DNA from: Acidobacteria bacterium Ga0077551
GTDB taxonomy: Bacteria > Pseudomonadota > Alphaproteobacteria > Caulobacterales > Hyphomonadaceae
DNA: 64,000 nucleotides
Assembly: GCA_001464545.1 (NCBI GenBank)
Contig: LNFC01000021.1
Span: forward strand, 116,419-180,418
Direction of reading: 5' to 3'
Positions within the stretch are counted from its first letter, which is position 1. Each line of letters begins with the position of its first letter. The notes below the pieces were generated by a model that worked only from the letters and a program-made list of their open reading frames with translations, did no database searches and had not been told where the DNA came from. Made by a program: the position numbers and the translations under genes. Below are positions 28,723 through 37,039 of the stretch, one piece after another.

Positions 28723-29343
28723 TCAGAACGGCCAGAGCTGTGCCACTTTCGGCAACATCTTGAGCATCAGGACGACAGAGCCTGAGAAGGTTGCAACCGC
28801 CAGCAGGACCACCACGCCGTCGCGCGCGGTCAGCGCTAGGCCGAGCAAGAGGACGGCCAGGCTCGGCAGCAGCGGGCCAAGCGGGAACAGGCCCAGCGGA
28901 TAGGTGATCAGCGCCGCCAGGACACAAACCATCCCGACGAGCTGGACGAAAGGCGCCGCCGTCAGGAAGGTCAGGCGGGGTTTCACCAGCGCGTCCAGCA
29001 TGTGGGCGTATTGCTCTCCCGTGCCGGCACTCTTGACCAGCAGCTCGCGCTTGAAACGCACGTCGAGGAGTTTTCTGGGCAGCCAGGGCGTCTTGAGCCC
29101 GACCATGATCTGGAGCGCGAAGATCATCGTCAGGGTCGCCACGAACCAGTTGGCGCCTGGAACGATCGTCAGGGGGCTGACGGCCACGAAGCCCAGCAGA
29201 AGCAGGACGGGCCCATAGGCGCGCCGTCCGACCGCCGTGAGGATTTCCCGGACCGAAACGTCTTCGCCCTCGGTATTCGCGACGAGCGAACGCATCAGCG
29301 TCCTGAGGTTGGTCACCGGCGCCGTCATACCTGCCCTGTTCAT
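28723..29343 (-). CDS. ExoD-family membrane protein
   Basis: A 206-residue inner-membrane protein of the ExoD family, named for a rhizobial gene needed for exopolysaccharide production and alkali tolerance. The N-terminal half has VSVREILTAVGRRAYGPVLLLLG and VSPLTIVPGANWFVA; the second half has two to three more helices (LTFLTAAPFVQLVGMVCV; PLGPLLPSLAVLLLGLALTA). Its molecular role is not settled. The ATG overlaps the stop of the histidine phosphatase gene (ATGA), so translation is coupled. A terminator follows. Confidence 0.83.
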   Translation of the reverse strand: MNRAGMTAPVTNLRTLMRSLVANTEGEDVSVREILTAVGRRAYGPVLLLLGFVAVSPLTIVPGANWFVATLTMIFALQIMVGLKTPWLPRKLLDVRFKRELLVKSAGTGEQYAHMLDALVKPRLTFLTAAPFVQLVGMVCVLAALITYPLGLFPLGPLLPSLAVLLLGLALTARDGVVVLLAVATFSGSVVLMLKMLPKVAQLWPF

Positions 29344-29906
29344 TCTGCGCTCATCGGCGAGGCCGCGCCATACCGTTCGATCCGCGAACGGACAATACCG
29401 CTCTCATCGATGGAAATTATATAGAGCCGGTCAAACTCGGCTGCCTCGACGATCGCCGGGCCGGGATCGGCGCCCAGCAGGGCTGCGAGAGCGTCCGTCG
29501 TGTTGGAATGGCCGACCACCAGTTTCACTCCCGGTGCATCCTTCAGCCAGCTGGCAAAGGCCGGCAGCGTGGAGGCGTCATACGGCTGCACCTGCAGACC
29601 GCGCTGTACCGCGAGCGGCGCCGCCGTCTGCTGCGTGCGCCGGGTCTGCGTCGACCAGACCTCGGTGACGCCCTCATCCTTCAACAGTTCGGCCAGGGCC
29701 TTTGCTCGGACGGCGCCGGCTGCGGTGAGCGCCGGGTCGCTCCCCGCTTCCTTCTCGCCGTGTCGCACCAAGAAGAGGCGAACCACGGCCGCAGGCTCAG
29801 CCGACGTGTCCCCTCCCGGGGCAGGCGCTGGCGCAGAGGCGCAGGCCGTCATCAGGCACATGGCCAGAAGGCCGAGAAAACTTCTCCGGATCAGATGCGC
29901 CGCCAT
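29340..29906 (-). CDS. Histidine-phosphatase-family lipoprotein
   Basis: A 188-residue protein with a signal sequence and lipobox (LMTAC, Cys about 22), then a Pro/Ala linker and a histidine-phosphatase domain: the nucleophile motif LVRHGEKE and the second catalytic His in VVGHSNTTD. It should be an envelope-anchored phosphatase or phosphoesterase; the substrate is unknown. It overlaps cysS upstream by 16 bases and ExoD downstream by 4, so cysS, this gene and exoD-like form one operon. Confidence 0.85.
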   Translation of the reverse strand: MAAHLIRRSFLGLLAMCLMTACASAPAPAPGGDTSAEPAAVVRLFLVRHGEKEAGSDPALTAAGAVRAKALAELLKDEGVTEVWSTQTRRTQQTAAPLAVQRGLQVQPYDASTLPAFASWLKDAPGVKLVVGHSNTTDALAALLGADPGPAIVEAAEFDRLYIISIDESGIVRSRIERYGAASPMSAE

Positions 29907-31276
29907 GTGCTGCCTCCTGCGCCGTCCATGATTTCAACGCCCTCTTCCGCCAGCACCTTTCGGATACGGTCTGCCTCGGCCCAGTCTTTCGACGCCCGCG
30001 CGGCCACTCGCGCCGCAACGAGACCGTCGATCCGCGCGGCGTCATCTGCGCTGCCGCCCTGTTCCCATTGTTTCGGGGATACTGTCAGCAGGCCGAGCAG
30101 TTCGCCGGCGGCCAGCAGGTCTGCTCGCGTCGCCGCCATCATCGCGGTATCGCCTTGGTCGGCCGCCGTGTTGGCCGCCGACGCGATGCCCGACAGTTCT
30201 GCCAGCGCTTCCGGCGTATTGAGATCGTCTTCGAGGGCTTCGCGCACACCGCGATAAGCCGCCTTGCCGCCCTCTGCCGCCCAGACCCGGCGCAGCGCGC
30301 CATAGATCCGGTCCAGCGTTGTCTTCGCCTGCTTCAGCAATTCCGGCGTCCAGTCGAGCGGCGCGCGGTAGTGTCCGCTGAGCATTGCAAAGCGGATCAC
30401 TTCGCCCGGCCAGTCCTTCAGCAGATCGTGCACCAGCACGACATTGCCCACCGACTTCGACATCTTCTCCCCGCCCATGTCGAGGAAGCCGTTGTGCAGC
30501 CAGTAGCGCGCCATCAGCTCGCCATGCGCGCATTCGGATTGCGCGATCTCGTTCTCGTGGTGCGGAAAGGTCAGGTCGACGCCGCCGCCGTGAATGTCGA
30601 TGGTGCGGCCCAGGTGCTTGGCGGCCATGGCCGAGCATTCGATGTGCCAGCCAGGCCGGCCCCTGCCCCAGGGCGAGTCCCAGATCGCGTCTTCCGGCTC
30701 ACCCGGCTTGGCGAATTTCCAGAGCGCGAAATCGGACGGTGCGCGTTTGTCCGCGCTCGGCTCGACCCGGGCACCTTCTTCATTGTCTTCCGGTTTGCGG
30801 CCCGACAGCTTGCCGTAGTCCGGCATGGCCGCAACAGAGAACCAGACGCCTTCCTTGCCGACATAGGCGTAGTCCTTGCGCACGAGGCTGGCGATGATCT
30901 CGATCATCTCCGGCACATGCTGCGTGGCCCAGGGCTCCACGCTCGGCGGAAGGACGTTCAGCGCCAGCATGTCGGCGTTGTAGATGTCGGCATACTTCTT
31001 CGCGATGTCCGCAATCGGCTGGCCGGAGTCCACCGCTGCCCTGATCAGCTTGTCTTCGATATCGGTGATATTGCGCGCGAAGACGACAGCGCCTTCGCCA
31101 TAAGTTTTCATCAGCAGCCGCCGCAGCACGTCAAACACGACCGGCGGGCGCGCGTTGCCGATATGCGCAAAGTTGTAGGGCGTCGGGCCGCAGACATAGA
31201 CGGTGATCCGCTTGGAATCCTGCGGCTGGAATCCGCGCTTTTCGCGCGTCATGGTATCGTGGAGTTTCAGGGTCAT
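29891..31276 (-). CDS. cysS: Cysteinyl-tRNA synthetase
   Basis: Charges tRNA-Cys. A 461-residue class I synthetase with the HIGH-type signature in NFAHIGNARP, the zinc-site residues around CGPTPYN and GWHIECSAMA, and the KMSKS loop as EKMSKSVGN. A DALR-type helical region precedes the C-terminus, which ends GAGGSTWRRI. It heads an operon with a histidine phosphatase and an ExoD-like protein, sharing 16 bases with the next gene. Confidence 0.97.
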   Translation of the reverse strand: MTLKLHDTMTREKRGFQPQDSKRITVYVCGPTPYNFAHIGNARPPVVFDVLRRLLMKTYGEGAVVFARNITDIEDKLIRAAVDSGQPIADIAKKYADIYNADMLALNVLPPSVEPWATQHVPEMIEIIASLVRKDYAYVGKEGVWFSVAAMPDYGKLSGRKPEDNEEGARVEPSADKRAPSDFALWKFAKPGEPEDAIWDSPWGRGRPGWHIECSAMAAKHLGRTIDIHGGGVDLTFPHHENEIAQSECAHGELMARYWLHNGFLDMGGEKMSKSVGNVVLVHDLLKDWPGEVIRFAMLSGHYRAPLDWTPELLKQAKTTLDRIYGALRRVWAAEGGKAAYRGVREALEDDLNTPEALAELSGIASAANTAADQGDTAMMAATRADLLAAGELLGLLTVSPKQWEQGGSADDAARIDGLVAARVAARASKDWAEADRIRKVLAEEGVEIMDGAGGSTWRRI

Positions 31277-31609
31277 CCCGGTCTCGTGTCAGTCTGTCGG
31301 TTCGTGGGCGTTGTCAGGGCGCAGTTCAGGCCAGCCCTAATGGCGCGTTGCCGCGTCAGCGACAACAGGTCCATCAGCACGAAACGGTAAACGCGGGCAG
31401 GTTCATGGCCGGTCCTTAACACTTGACGCGGGGAAAGCCAATAAACTGCTGATCCAGTAGCCCCCTTCCGCGTAGAAAGCTCTGGAAACGGGCGGGCCCC
31501 CGTCTTATGTTCCCCCAATCGCCCTGAGGGTATCAACTCCGGGCGGGCGTTAAGTCCGTGCAGCGATGCCCCGGCTCGACCCCCGTCCCTCAGTGAAGGA
31601 CTAGCATAC
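31277..31609. other. Intergenic region between cysS and folE
   Basis: 333 bases between two divergent genes, expected to hold both promoters and the folE leader. TTGACG occurs at about 31423, but no convincing -10 pairs with it. I looked for the alphaproteobacterial folE (THF-II) riboswitch and found no clear match. Open frames here overlap folE antisense and are not credible. Confidence 0.6.
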
Positions 31610-32236
31610 ATGGCTATGGACGCCGTCACCCCCAAGACTGACCTGCCGCGCGCGGATTCCGTACGCAGACCGACCCAGCAAGAGGCCGAAGAGGCCGTGC
31701 GCACGCTGATCGCCTGGGCCGGCGACGATCCGGCCCGTGAAGGCCTGCTCGACACGCCGAAACGCGTCGTCAATGCCTACAAGGAATGGTTCGAGGGTTA
31801 CGGCGAAGACCCCGTGAAATACCTCAGCCGGACCTTCGAGGACGTGCAGGGCTATGACGACATCGTCGTGCTGCGCAACATCGAAGTCGAAAGCCATTGC
31901 GAGCACCACATGGCGCCGTTCCTCGGCAAGGCCTTTGTGGCCTACAAGCCGTCGCTGGCCGTGGTGGGTATCTCGAAGCTCGCCCGCGTCGTTGAAATCT
32001 TCGCCAAGCGCCTGCAGACCCAGGAAACGATGACCGCGCAGATCTGCGACGCCATCACCGAAAGCCTCGCCCCGATGGGTACGGCCGTGTTCATCGAAGC
32101 CGAACATCAGTGCATGTCGACGCGCGGCGTGCACCACAAGCACGTCACGACGATCACCACGCAGTTCACCGGCGTGTTCAAATCCGACGCAGACCTTCGC
32201 AACCGCTTCCTGCGCTTGTGCGGCGAGAATACCTGA
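31610..32236 (+). CDS. folE: GTP cyclohydrolase I
   Basis: Opens GTP to 7,8-dihydroneopterin triphosphate, the first step of folate synthesis. The 208-residue protein shows the zinc ligands in ESHCEHHM and [29 protein letters not shown] and [22 protein letters not shown]. This is the zinc-dependent FolE type, a homodecamer in known members. The start at 31610 has AAGGA upstream; an ATG two codons later is possible. A terminator follows 25 bases after the stop. Confidence 0.96.
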   Translation: MAMDAVTPKTDLPRADSVRRPTQQEAEEAVRTLIAWAGDDPAREGLLDTPKRVVNAYKEWFEGYGEDPVKYLSRTFEDVQGYDDIVVLRNIEVESHCEHHMAPFLGKAFVAYKPSLAVVGISKLARVVEIFAKRLQTQETMTAQICDAITESLAPMGTAVFIEAEHQCMSTRGVHHKHVTTITTQFTGVFKSDADLRNRFLRLCGENT

Positions 32237-32260
32237 CACCCAGGTCAATTCACAGTTTGC

Positions 32261-32295
32261 AACGCCCCTCACGGAAACATGGGGGGCGTTTCTCT
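32261..32295 (+). terminator. Terminator after folE
   Basis: AACGCCCC and GGGGCGTT pair around a 14-base loop and are followed by TCTCT, a short U-poor tail. Confidence 0.65.
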
Positions 32296-32390
32296 GTCGA
32301 AGGCAGTTGAACCGGCGCGCGGCGGCGTTATCAATTCTCCGGCGTAGAGTTCACCTTAAAACCAGAACCGCTCCCGGGAGACGAAACACC

Positions 32391-32711
32391 ATGAAGAAAA
32401 CCCTCATCCTCGCCGCCTTCGCGCTGGCCGCCCTGCCCGCCATGGCCGCCACCACGACCGTCGAATTTGCGCCGGCCGAAGGCGACAAGCTGGTCGCTGT
32501 TTTCAGCGATGACGGCACGGTCAGTTTCAACGGCGGCGAAGCGGTTGCCTACACGTCCGACGAAGCCGGCAAGACCATCTGCTCCAGCGTCAACGGCACC
32601 GACAACTGCGCCACGTTCGAAACCTGGGGCACCACGGTCGGCCACGTCACGCCGTACACCACCTCGCAAGGCTCGTCCGGCGTCGCCACGGTCACGGCCG
32701 CCACCGAGTAA
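32391..32711 (+). CDS. Small secreted protein
   Basis: A 106-residue protein with a clean Sec signal peptide (MKKTLILAAFALAALPAMA, cleavage expected after AMA). The mature part is about 87 residues, rich in Thr, Gly and acidic residues, with two Cys (TICSSV and DNCATF) that could form one disulfide. I recognise no family. GGGAG precedes the start at 32391. Its likely terminator lies inside the opposing sulfotransferase-like gene. Confidence 0.7.
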   Translation: MKKTLILAAFALAALPAMAATTTVEFAPAEGDKLVAVFSDDGTVSFNGGEAVAYTSDEAGKTICSSVNGTDNCATFETWGTTVGHVTPYTTSQGSSGVATVTAATE

Positions 32712-32719
32712 GCTTCGCC

Positions 32720-33436
32720 TCAGACATGCGATTCCAGGAGGCGCTCGTAGATGTCGAGCGCCTCCTTTTCATGTTCGGCGGCGCGCCCTGATAGCACCGG
32801 CAAGGGTCCGGCCGGCGCCCCGAAGCCTGTCGACGCCCAGACAGCGTCATACCAGTGCGGCGCCCAGACCCCGTCTTCCGCGCGCGGGCCCGCTGGCCAG
32901 CTCAGCATGGCCGGGTCGAACCCGATATCGAGCGCCGCGCAGAGGCGGGACAACACGCCTTCCGGGTCTTCCAGCACGCGGTCGGCATCGATCACCGGCA
33001 CAGGCCCGAGACGCCGCGACAGGTCCATCTGCTGCGGGATGCCAAGGGCTTCAAGGCTGAGCGTCTCCATCTTCCGCTGATAGGAGGCGATGACGCGCGC
33101 CGGATGGCGCACCAGCAGCACATGCCGCTCGATCCGGTCCAGCCAGTCCATGGCAATCCCGTCCACAATGTGGTGGATCATGTGCTTCTGGTAGAAGAGG
33201 CGCTTGCCGCCGGGCGCGGGGCCCGTCATTGCCGCAATGACCTTGCCGGGATCCGCCTCGTGCGCCGCCAGGATTTCCTCCGTCATCGGATGGTCCAGCC
33301 CGGTGATCTTCAGGAACGCCGCATAGAAAGGCTCGTCCACGACCGCCGTATCAGCGCGAGCGCCAAAGCTGCGCATCATCGTGGTCGACAGGTTGCGCGG
33401 ACCCGACCACATGGCGATCCGGACGGGCGCGCTCAT
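32720..33436 (-). CDS. Sulfotransferase-like protein
   Basis: A 238-residue protein with a P-loop-like PAPS-binding start (IAMWSGPRNLSTTMMRSF) and the later HVLLVRHPARVIASYQRK segment that matches the 3'-phosphate site of sulfotransferases. Which substrate it sulfates, if any, is unknown. It is the last gene of a long leftward operon; its start overlaps the stop of the aminotransferase gene by 4 bases. A link to branched-chain or D-amino acid metabolism is suggested only by position. Confidence 0.75.
   Translation of the reverse strand: MSAPVRIAMWSGPRNLSTTMMRSFGARADTAVVDEPFYAAFLKITGLDHPMTEEILAAHEADPGKVIAAMTGPAPGGKRLFYQKHMIHHIVDGIAMDWLDRIERHVLLVRHPARVIASYQRKMETLSLEALGIPQQMDLSRRLGPVPVIDADRVLEDPEGVLSRLCAALDIGFDPAMLSWPAGPRAEDGVWAPHWYDAVWASTGFGAPAGPLPVLSGRAAEHEKEALDIYERLLESHV
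32737..32769 (+). terminator. Terminator of the secreted-protein gene inside an opposing CDS
   Basis: A perfect 10-bp stem GGAGGCGCTC/GAGCGCCTCC with a 9-base loop is followed by TTTT. On the other strand the same bases encode the last ten or so residues before the C-terminus of the sulfotransferase-like protein. Confidence 0.75.
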
Positions 33437-34362
33437 GCAATCGGCGTCAGGCTTCTCGCCTGCAGCGCCTTGTAGAGCGCACGAATCCGCTGCGAGACCG
33501 GGCCATCAAGGTGCTCGATAACACGGCCGTCCACTTCGCGCACCGGCGTGACGCCGGCAAACGTCCCGGTGATGAAGGCCTCATCGGCGGAGTAGACATC
33601 GAACAGCGAGAACCGCTTCTCGACCGCCGGGATGCCCGCCTCCCGGCAGACGCGCAGGATATTGCCGCGCGTGATCCCGCCGAGGCAGTATTCCGGGGGC
33701 GACGTCCAGACTTCGCCGTCTCGCACGATGAAGAAATGCGTCGAGTTGCACGTCGCCACGAAGCCGGCCGGATCGAGCATCAGCGCCTCGTCAGCGCCTG
33801 CCTTGTCGGCCTGGATACAGGCCATGATACAGTTGAGCTTCGAGTGCGAATTGAGCTTCTGGTCCTGCTCGGCGGGTCCGGTGCGCCGCACGTGCACCGT
33901 GAAGAGGTTCACCCCCCGCGCCTGCACGTCCGGCACCGGCGTCTTGTATTCCGGGATGATCACGATGGTCGCCTTGCCGATCGTGAAGCGCGGTCCCTGA
34001 TAGGGCGTCTTCTTGATCCCGCGCGTAACCATCAGTCGGATGTGAACGCCGTCCTGCATTCCGTTGGCCTTCAGGCACTCCATCAGCCGCGCCGTCAGCT
34101 CCTCGCGGGTCAGGCCGATGTCCATGTCGATCGTCTTGGCGCCTGCGTACAGCCGTTTCAGGTGCTCCGGCCAGAAGGCGACCCCGCCGTCGAGGACACG
34201 CAGGCCTTCCCACACGCCGTCACCCAGCAGGTAGCCGGAATCGAACACGGAAACGACCGCTTCTTCGCGCCGCTTCAGCGCGCCGTTCACCGAAATCAGC
34301 ACATCGGCGTTGCGCGGGTCGGCGACGTAGTCGTGAACGCCGTGGACTTCCTCTTCCGTCAT
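33433..34362 (-). CDS. Class IV aminotransferase, branched-chain/D-amino-acid type
   Basis: A 309-residue fold-type IV PLP enzyme. The PLP Lys is in NSHSKLNCIMAC (Lys175); FDSGYLLGDGVWEGLRV, PPEYCLGGITRGNIL and FITGTFAGVTPVREVDGR are family hallmarks. It may act on branched-chain amino acids (IlvE-like) or D-amino acids; sequence alone does not settle this. A second class IV enzyme lies at 9.1-10.0 kb. It overlaps both neighbours by 4 bases (ATGA), so the hydrolase, this gene and the sulfotransferase-like gene are translationally coupled. Confidence 0.85.
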   Translation of the reverse strand: MTEEEVHGVHDYVADPRNADVLISVNGALKRREEAVVSVFDSGYLLGDGVWEGLRVLDGGVAFWPEHLKRLYAGAKTIDMDIGLTREELTARLMECLKANGMQDGVHIRLMVTRGIKKTPYQGPRFTIGKATIVIIPEYKTPVPDVQARGVNLFTVHVRRTGPAEQDQKLNSHSKLNCIMACIQADKAGADEALMLDPAGFVATCNSTHFFIVRDGEVWTSPPEYCLGGITRGNILRVCREAGIPAVEKRFSLFDVYSADEAFITGTFAGVTPVREVDGRVIEHLDGPVSQRIRALYKALQARSLTPIA

Positions 34363-35117
34363 GCGGCGCGCGCCAGCCAGCCGAGAATATCGGCCGCCAC
34401 CTTGTCCGTACCCGGTTCATCTATGATCCAGTGCGCGTGGTCCGCGTACTCGATGAAATCGCCTGCCACCGGGCTGCGCGCGTATTTGGCGGCGACCTTG
34501 CGAACACCCTGCGGCAGCGTCGCGCGGTCCTGGCTGGCGGCAATCGTCAGTGTGGGGATCGCCACCTTGCTTTCATCGACCGAAAGGCCGTCCGAGATAT
34601 CGCCGTAGACTTTGCCCGAATCGAACAGAGCGCCCGCATAGATCGCATCATGGCGGCTCTTCGGCACGCGGTTCAGGACGCCGGATTTGAATCCGGTCTT
34701 CCAGATCCTGTAAGACCGGGTGCGGTCCTGTTTCGTGATGACGTTGAAGAAGGTCCACGCCACTGAAAGTCCGATCACGGCGCAGTCCTTGGTCTGCGCC
34801 GGCGTCAGGAACACGGCCTTCGACACCTCGCCGCACTCGGCGAGCACCTGGGCGATCAGCCCGCCCATCGAATGTCCGATCACGGCCGGCTTTGCGCCGT
34901 CGCGCGCGGCCAACCGCCGCGCTTCCGCCGCCGAGGCCTCAATATAGTCGGCGATGCCAAGGTCCGGCAGGCTGGCGGGCGGGTTCTCGCGCACGCGCTG
35001 GTCCGGAAACAGCGTGATCGCCTCGCAGGTCCAACCGCCGGCCTCGAAGGCGGGCTTCATCGCGTCCCAGGCGCTGGCATCGCACCCGATTCCATGGATC
35101 ATCAGCAGTGTCGGCAT
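34359..35117 (-). CDS. Alpha/beta hydrolase
   Basis: A 252-residue cytosolic alpha/beta hydrolase. The oxyanion-side motif LMIHGIGCDASAW opens the protein; the nucleophile elbow is GHSMGG (Ser83), and the likely catalytic His is in YADHAHWI near the C-terminus. Likely an esterase or lipase; the substrate is unknown. It starts 12 bases after rppH and overlaps the next gene by 4 bases, within a long operon. Confidence 0.87.
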   Translation of the reverse strand: MPTLLMIHGIGCDASAWDAMKPAFEAGGWTCEAITLFPDQRVRENPPASLPDLGIADYIEASAAEARRLAARDGAKPAVIGHSMGGLIAQVLAECGEVSKAVFLTPAQTKDCAVIGLSVAWTFFNVITKQDRTRSYRIWKTGFKSGVLNRVPKSRHDAIYAGALFDSGKVYGDISDGLSVDESKVAIPTLTIAASQDRATLPQGVRKVAAKYARSPVAGDFIEYADHAHWIIDEPGTDKVAADILGWLARAA

Positions 35118-35129
35118 GTCCCCTCCCCG

Positions 35130-35645
35130 TCAGCCCTGCGGTACACGCCCCGGCAGCACCGGCTCGGTCCATCGGCGGAAACGCTCCGCCACTTCCAGAT
35201 AGACCGGCCGCTTGAACGGCACGATCAGGTCCGGCGTTTCTTCCAGCTTCGCCCAGCGCCAGGCGTCGAATTCAGGCGTATGGCGGTCCAGCCGCACATC
35301 GCTGTCGGAGCCCTTGAAGCGCAGCGCGAACCATTTCTGCCGCTGGCCATGATACGGCCCCGGCAAGCGCTTCTTCAGGTCGGGCGGAAATTCGTAATGC
35401 AGCCAGTCCGGCGTCTCTTCCAGCACATCGACCAGCTTGGCAGGCACCCCGATCTCTTCTTCGAGTTCGCGCAGGGCGCCGGTCACGGCGCTTTCCCCGT
35501 CATCGATCCCGCCCTGCGGCATCTGCCACTGGAACGGCCCCCGGCCATTCACCCGCCGCCCGATGAACACGTGCCCCGCCTTGGAAAACAGGGCGAGGCC
35601 GACATTCGGGCGATAGAGCGTGGAGTCAAACTTCGGCTGGGTCAC
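35130..35645 (-). CDS. rppH: RNA pyrophosphohydrolase
   Basis: Removes pyrophosphate from the 5' end of transcripts, starting RNase E-dependent decay. A 171-residue Nudix protein with YRPNVGLALF at the N-terminus, WQMPQGGIDDGE and a complete Nudix box (GGIDDGESAVTGALRELEEE region, 45-65, with the REx2EE core). The start is a GTG at 35645 that overlaps the stop of the DUF610 gene (GTGA). The envC-ctpA-DUF610-rppH order is common in alphaproteobacteria. Confidence 0.92.
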   Translation of the reverse strand: MTQPKFDSTLYRPNVGLALFSKAGHVFIGRRVNGRGPFQWQMPQGGIDDGESAVTGALRELEEEIGVPAKLVDVLEETPDWLHYEFPPDLKKRLPGPYHGQRQKWFALRFKGSDSDVRLDRHTPEFDAWRWAKLEETPDLIVPFKRPVYLEVAERFRRWTEPVLPGRVPQG

Positions 35646-36910
35646 CCGCCGTTGAATAGACCAGACTTATCAAGGCTGCCAGTGCGCACCTCGACCGGGC
35701 GGGTATTGGTGATCGCGGAGACCGGGGCCAAGATGAGGCCTTTTTCGTCCAGTTGCGAGATCCAGACCTTCGCCGCCTCGACGGTTATCGGGAACGCGTA
35801 GCCCGACCCGAAGGCCGCGCCCTTCTCCAGCGCCAGGGATTCTAGGTCCATCAGCTCGGCGCTGATATCCGCCGGCGTCTGGCGGGCATCGATCGGCCCG
35901 GCAGCGCGCGCATAGCGCAGGCCGCTGGCGCGGGAAAGGCTTTCCAGGCTGGTGCGCTCGAAACTGCCATCGTCGATGAAGGCAAGGCCTTTCTCGCTGA
36001 GGCGCTCCAGAACCGGTGTCGCCGACGCCTTGTCGGCGGCAAACTTGGCGCCTTGATAATTGACGATGCCGAAATAGCCCGACGTACGGGCCAGAACGGC
36101 CTCAAGGCGCGTGAGGTTCGCCTTCGCGTCCGCGCCGGCCAGTAGCGTATCCGGGTGCATTTTCATGCGGCCGTAGTCGTAGGCCTCCATCGGCACTTCG
36201 ATCAGCACTTCATGACCATCGGCTCGGGCGGTCTTGATCCAGTGGTCGAGCTTTTTGGAATCCAGCGCAAAAGACAGCGTCACATCCGCCGGCAGGTCGT
36301 CGATTGCCAGCTGCGTCTGCGTCGCGTTCATGCCGAGGCCGCCGATCACGAGGCCCACCATCGGCAAGCCTTCGGGGTTGGCGAACTTGCGGGCGTAAAC
36401 GTCTGCAGGTGCCTTGCTCTTGGACTTCGCCTTGGGCGGCGCGGAGGTCACGGTGGTGGTGGCGGCCAGTTTGATCGTGCCGTCTGTCTGCGGAACACTG
36501 CGAACCTGGCTGAGCGATTCGCCCGCCCGCACGATGCGGCCATTGATACGGATCGCGTCGCCGACTGCCGGGCCGCCCTGCCCGCCTGTCACTTCAATGC
36601 GAACAGCTTCACCTTCGGTTGGCACATAGGCCATTTCCATGGCGCTGCCGGTGTCTTCCGCGCCGGGAAGCAGGTCGCCGCCAGGATGCTCACCCGGATC
36701 GGACAGGCGCGCCATGCTTACCGTTTCGCCTGTCTCTTCGGTCTCGAACAGGGCCAGCGTCTGGCTCGGGCTCGCGGCGGCCGGATCGGCAACTACATGG
36801 ATGCCGAGGCCAAGCGACGCGGCAAGACCGCCGAACACAGCGAGGCTCATGCCCGCATGGACAACCCCTGTGCGAAATGGCGATGGCTCGGACTCTCGCC
36901 GGTAACCCAT
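35642..36910 (-). CDS. Divergent polysaccharide deacetylase, DUF610/YibQ type
   Basis: A 422-residue envelope protein. One N-terminal membrane anchor (AGMSLAVFGGLAASLGLGIHV) precedes a long low-complexity acidic and Lys/Ala linker and a C-terminal NodB-like deacetylase fold (about 185-410) with IGGLGMNATQTQLAI, VLIEVPMEAYDYGRMKMHP and AFIDDGSF. The family is called divergent because several catalytic metal ligands differ from true deacetylases, so activity is uncertain. ATG 36910 has AAGAGG upstream. It follows ctpA by 129 bases. Confidence 0.85.
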   Translation of the reverse strand: MGYRRESEPSPFRTGVVHAGMSLAVFGGLAASLGLGIHVVADPAAASPSQTLALFETEETGETVSMARLSDPGEHPGGDLLPGAEDTGSAMEMAYVPTEGEAVRIEVTGGQGGPAVGDAIRINGRIVRAGESLSQVRSVPQTDGTIKLAATTTVTSAPPKAKSKSKAPADVYARKFANPEGLPMVGLVIGGLGMNATQTQLAIDDLPADVTLSFALDSKKLDHWIKTARADGHEVLIEVPMEAYDYGRMKMHPDTLLAGADAKANLTRLEAVLARTSGYFGIVNYQGAKFAADKASATPVLERLSEKGLAFIDDGSFERTSLESLSRASGLRYARAAGPIDARQTPADISAELMDLESLALEKGAAFGSGYAFPITVEAAKVWISQLDEKGLILAPVSAITNTRPVEVRTGSLDKSGLFNGG

Positions 36911-37039
36911 GGGCTCGACCTCTTGGAACGGGGCTGAATATCGGACCCCGACCATCGCCCCACAGGGTTAACAGGTCGCAAACAAATTCCCTACGCGGTG
37001 TAACGGACTGCTAAGGATACGCGGCCGGAAAGGTGCGGA

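Noticed and set aside
31430..31609. THF-II (folE) riboswitch upstream of folE
   Set aside because: A short GGTATCAACTC stretch recalls part of the motif, but the remaining conserved segments are not seen.
31273..31773. Leftward open frame overlapping folE and the cysS leader
   Set aside because: Ser/Arg-rich, no similarity, antisense to folE.
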